From an uncultured bacterium (GTDB lineage: Bacteria; Bacillota; Clostridia; Christensenellales; Pumilibacteraceae), in contig CATKFJ010000129.1 in the NCBI GenBank assembly GCA_949747725.1, positions 1-10,624 of the forward strand: DNA of 10,624 bases, written 5' to 3'. How positions within the stretch are numbered: the first letter of the stretch is position 1; every line of letters begins with the position of its first letter. The notes below the pieces were generated by a model that saw only the letters and a list, made by a program, of their open reading frames with translations, was not told where the DNA came from and ran no database searches. Made by a program: the position numbers and the translations under genes. Of the stretch, positions 10,416 through 10,624 are shown piece by piece.

Positions 10416-10601
10416 ATGGCAAAGAGAACGGAGTTGAAATGCCCGCTTTGCGGCGCGTTGCAGATTCGAGTGAGAGTGTGTAAGGAGGTAGAGATTGTGT
10501 GCCATAAGTGTAGTGCATCGTTGCTAATATCCAAAGAGGAAGACGGCGCGTGCGTGGTAAGCGCAAGACCGTCGGAACAAAGTACGGCAGCACAGCAGTA
10601 G
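10416..10601 (+). CDS. Small zinc-ribbon protein, Com-like
   Basis: 61 residues with two CxxC knuckles: Cys9-x2-Cys12 and Cys29-x2-Cys32, 16 residues apart, plus an extra Cys22. The first knuckle is CPLCG, the second CHKC. The N terminus is basic (AKRTELK) and the last 20 residues are polar and likely disordered. The pattern and spacing recall the phage Mu Com family of small RNA-binding zinc-finger regulators, and also other short clostridial zinc ribbons such as the cysteine-rich KTR type; similarity outside the cysteines is slight. It has its own promoter, leader and strong ribosome site, separate from the glycosidase operon. It may be the first gene of a new operon or mobile element continuing past the window. 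Binding nucleic acid is an inference. Confidence 0.65.
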   Translation: MAKRTELKCPLCGALQIRVRVCKEVEIVCHKCSASLLISKEEDGACVVSARPSEQSTAAQQ

Positions 10602-10624
10602 AAAAATAAGAGAAAAAAGAATAA
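10602..10624 (+). other. A-rich end of window after the zinc-ribbon gene
   Basis: The 23 bases after the zinc-ribbon stop are almost all A and G, with no hairpin. This could be the approach to a ribosome site of a next gene. Nothing firmer can be said. Confidence 0.3.

Noticed and set aside
10231..10437. 68-codon frame from TTG through the leader, overlapping the zinc-ribbon gene
   Set aside because: It starts inside the terminator and upstream of the predicted transcript start, has no ribosome site, and its product looks like no protein. The structured-leader reading explains the region better.

Overview
The window suggests an anaerobic, gut-type Firmicutes/Clostridia-like bacterium. This rests on a Lys-rich lipoprotein signal peptide, purine-rich Shine-Dalgarno sites, tightly packed plus-strand genes, moderate GC, and a WYL regulator beside carbohydrate genes. 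No rRNA or other marker gene is present, so the taxonomy is inference only.

Positions 1-10217 form a glycan-degradation operon, all on the plus strand. It starts with the tail of an upstream membrane-anchored protein (2-91), which overlaps the start of a lipoprotein glycoside hydrolase of the (beta/alpha)8 clan (88-1362). After an 85-base gap holding a strong inverted repeat come four glycosidases without signal peptides: a GH106-type alpha-L-rhamnosidase-like enzyme (1448-4516), a GH63/GH37-like (alpha/alpha)6 glucosidase (4536-5792), a small GH43-type five-bladed propeller (5789-6622) and a compact LacZ-type GH2 enzyme (6640-9201). A WYL-domain transcription regulator (9228-10217) closes the operon, followed by an intrinsic terminator.

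The likely division of work is that the lipoprotein acts outside the membrane and a transporter not seen here imports oligosaccharides. The GH106-, GH43-, GH2- and GH63/37-like enzymes would then strip different terminal sugars in the cytoplasm. The mix (rhamnoside, arabinoside/xyloside/galactoside, beta-galactoside) fits a branched plant glycan such as rhamnogalacturonan side chains, but the substrate is not proven.

Positions 10218-10624 are a separate unit. A good extended -10 promoter is embedded in the terminator of the previous operon. It would make a leader of about 150 nt that can fold into a compact, pseudoknot-capable structure, followed by a strong Shine-Dalgarno site and a 61-residue four-cysteine zinc-ribbon protein. 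The leader plus zinc ribbon is the least explained part of the window and the best candidate for something undescribed.
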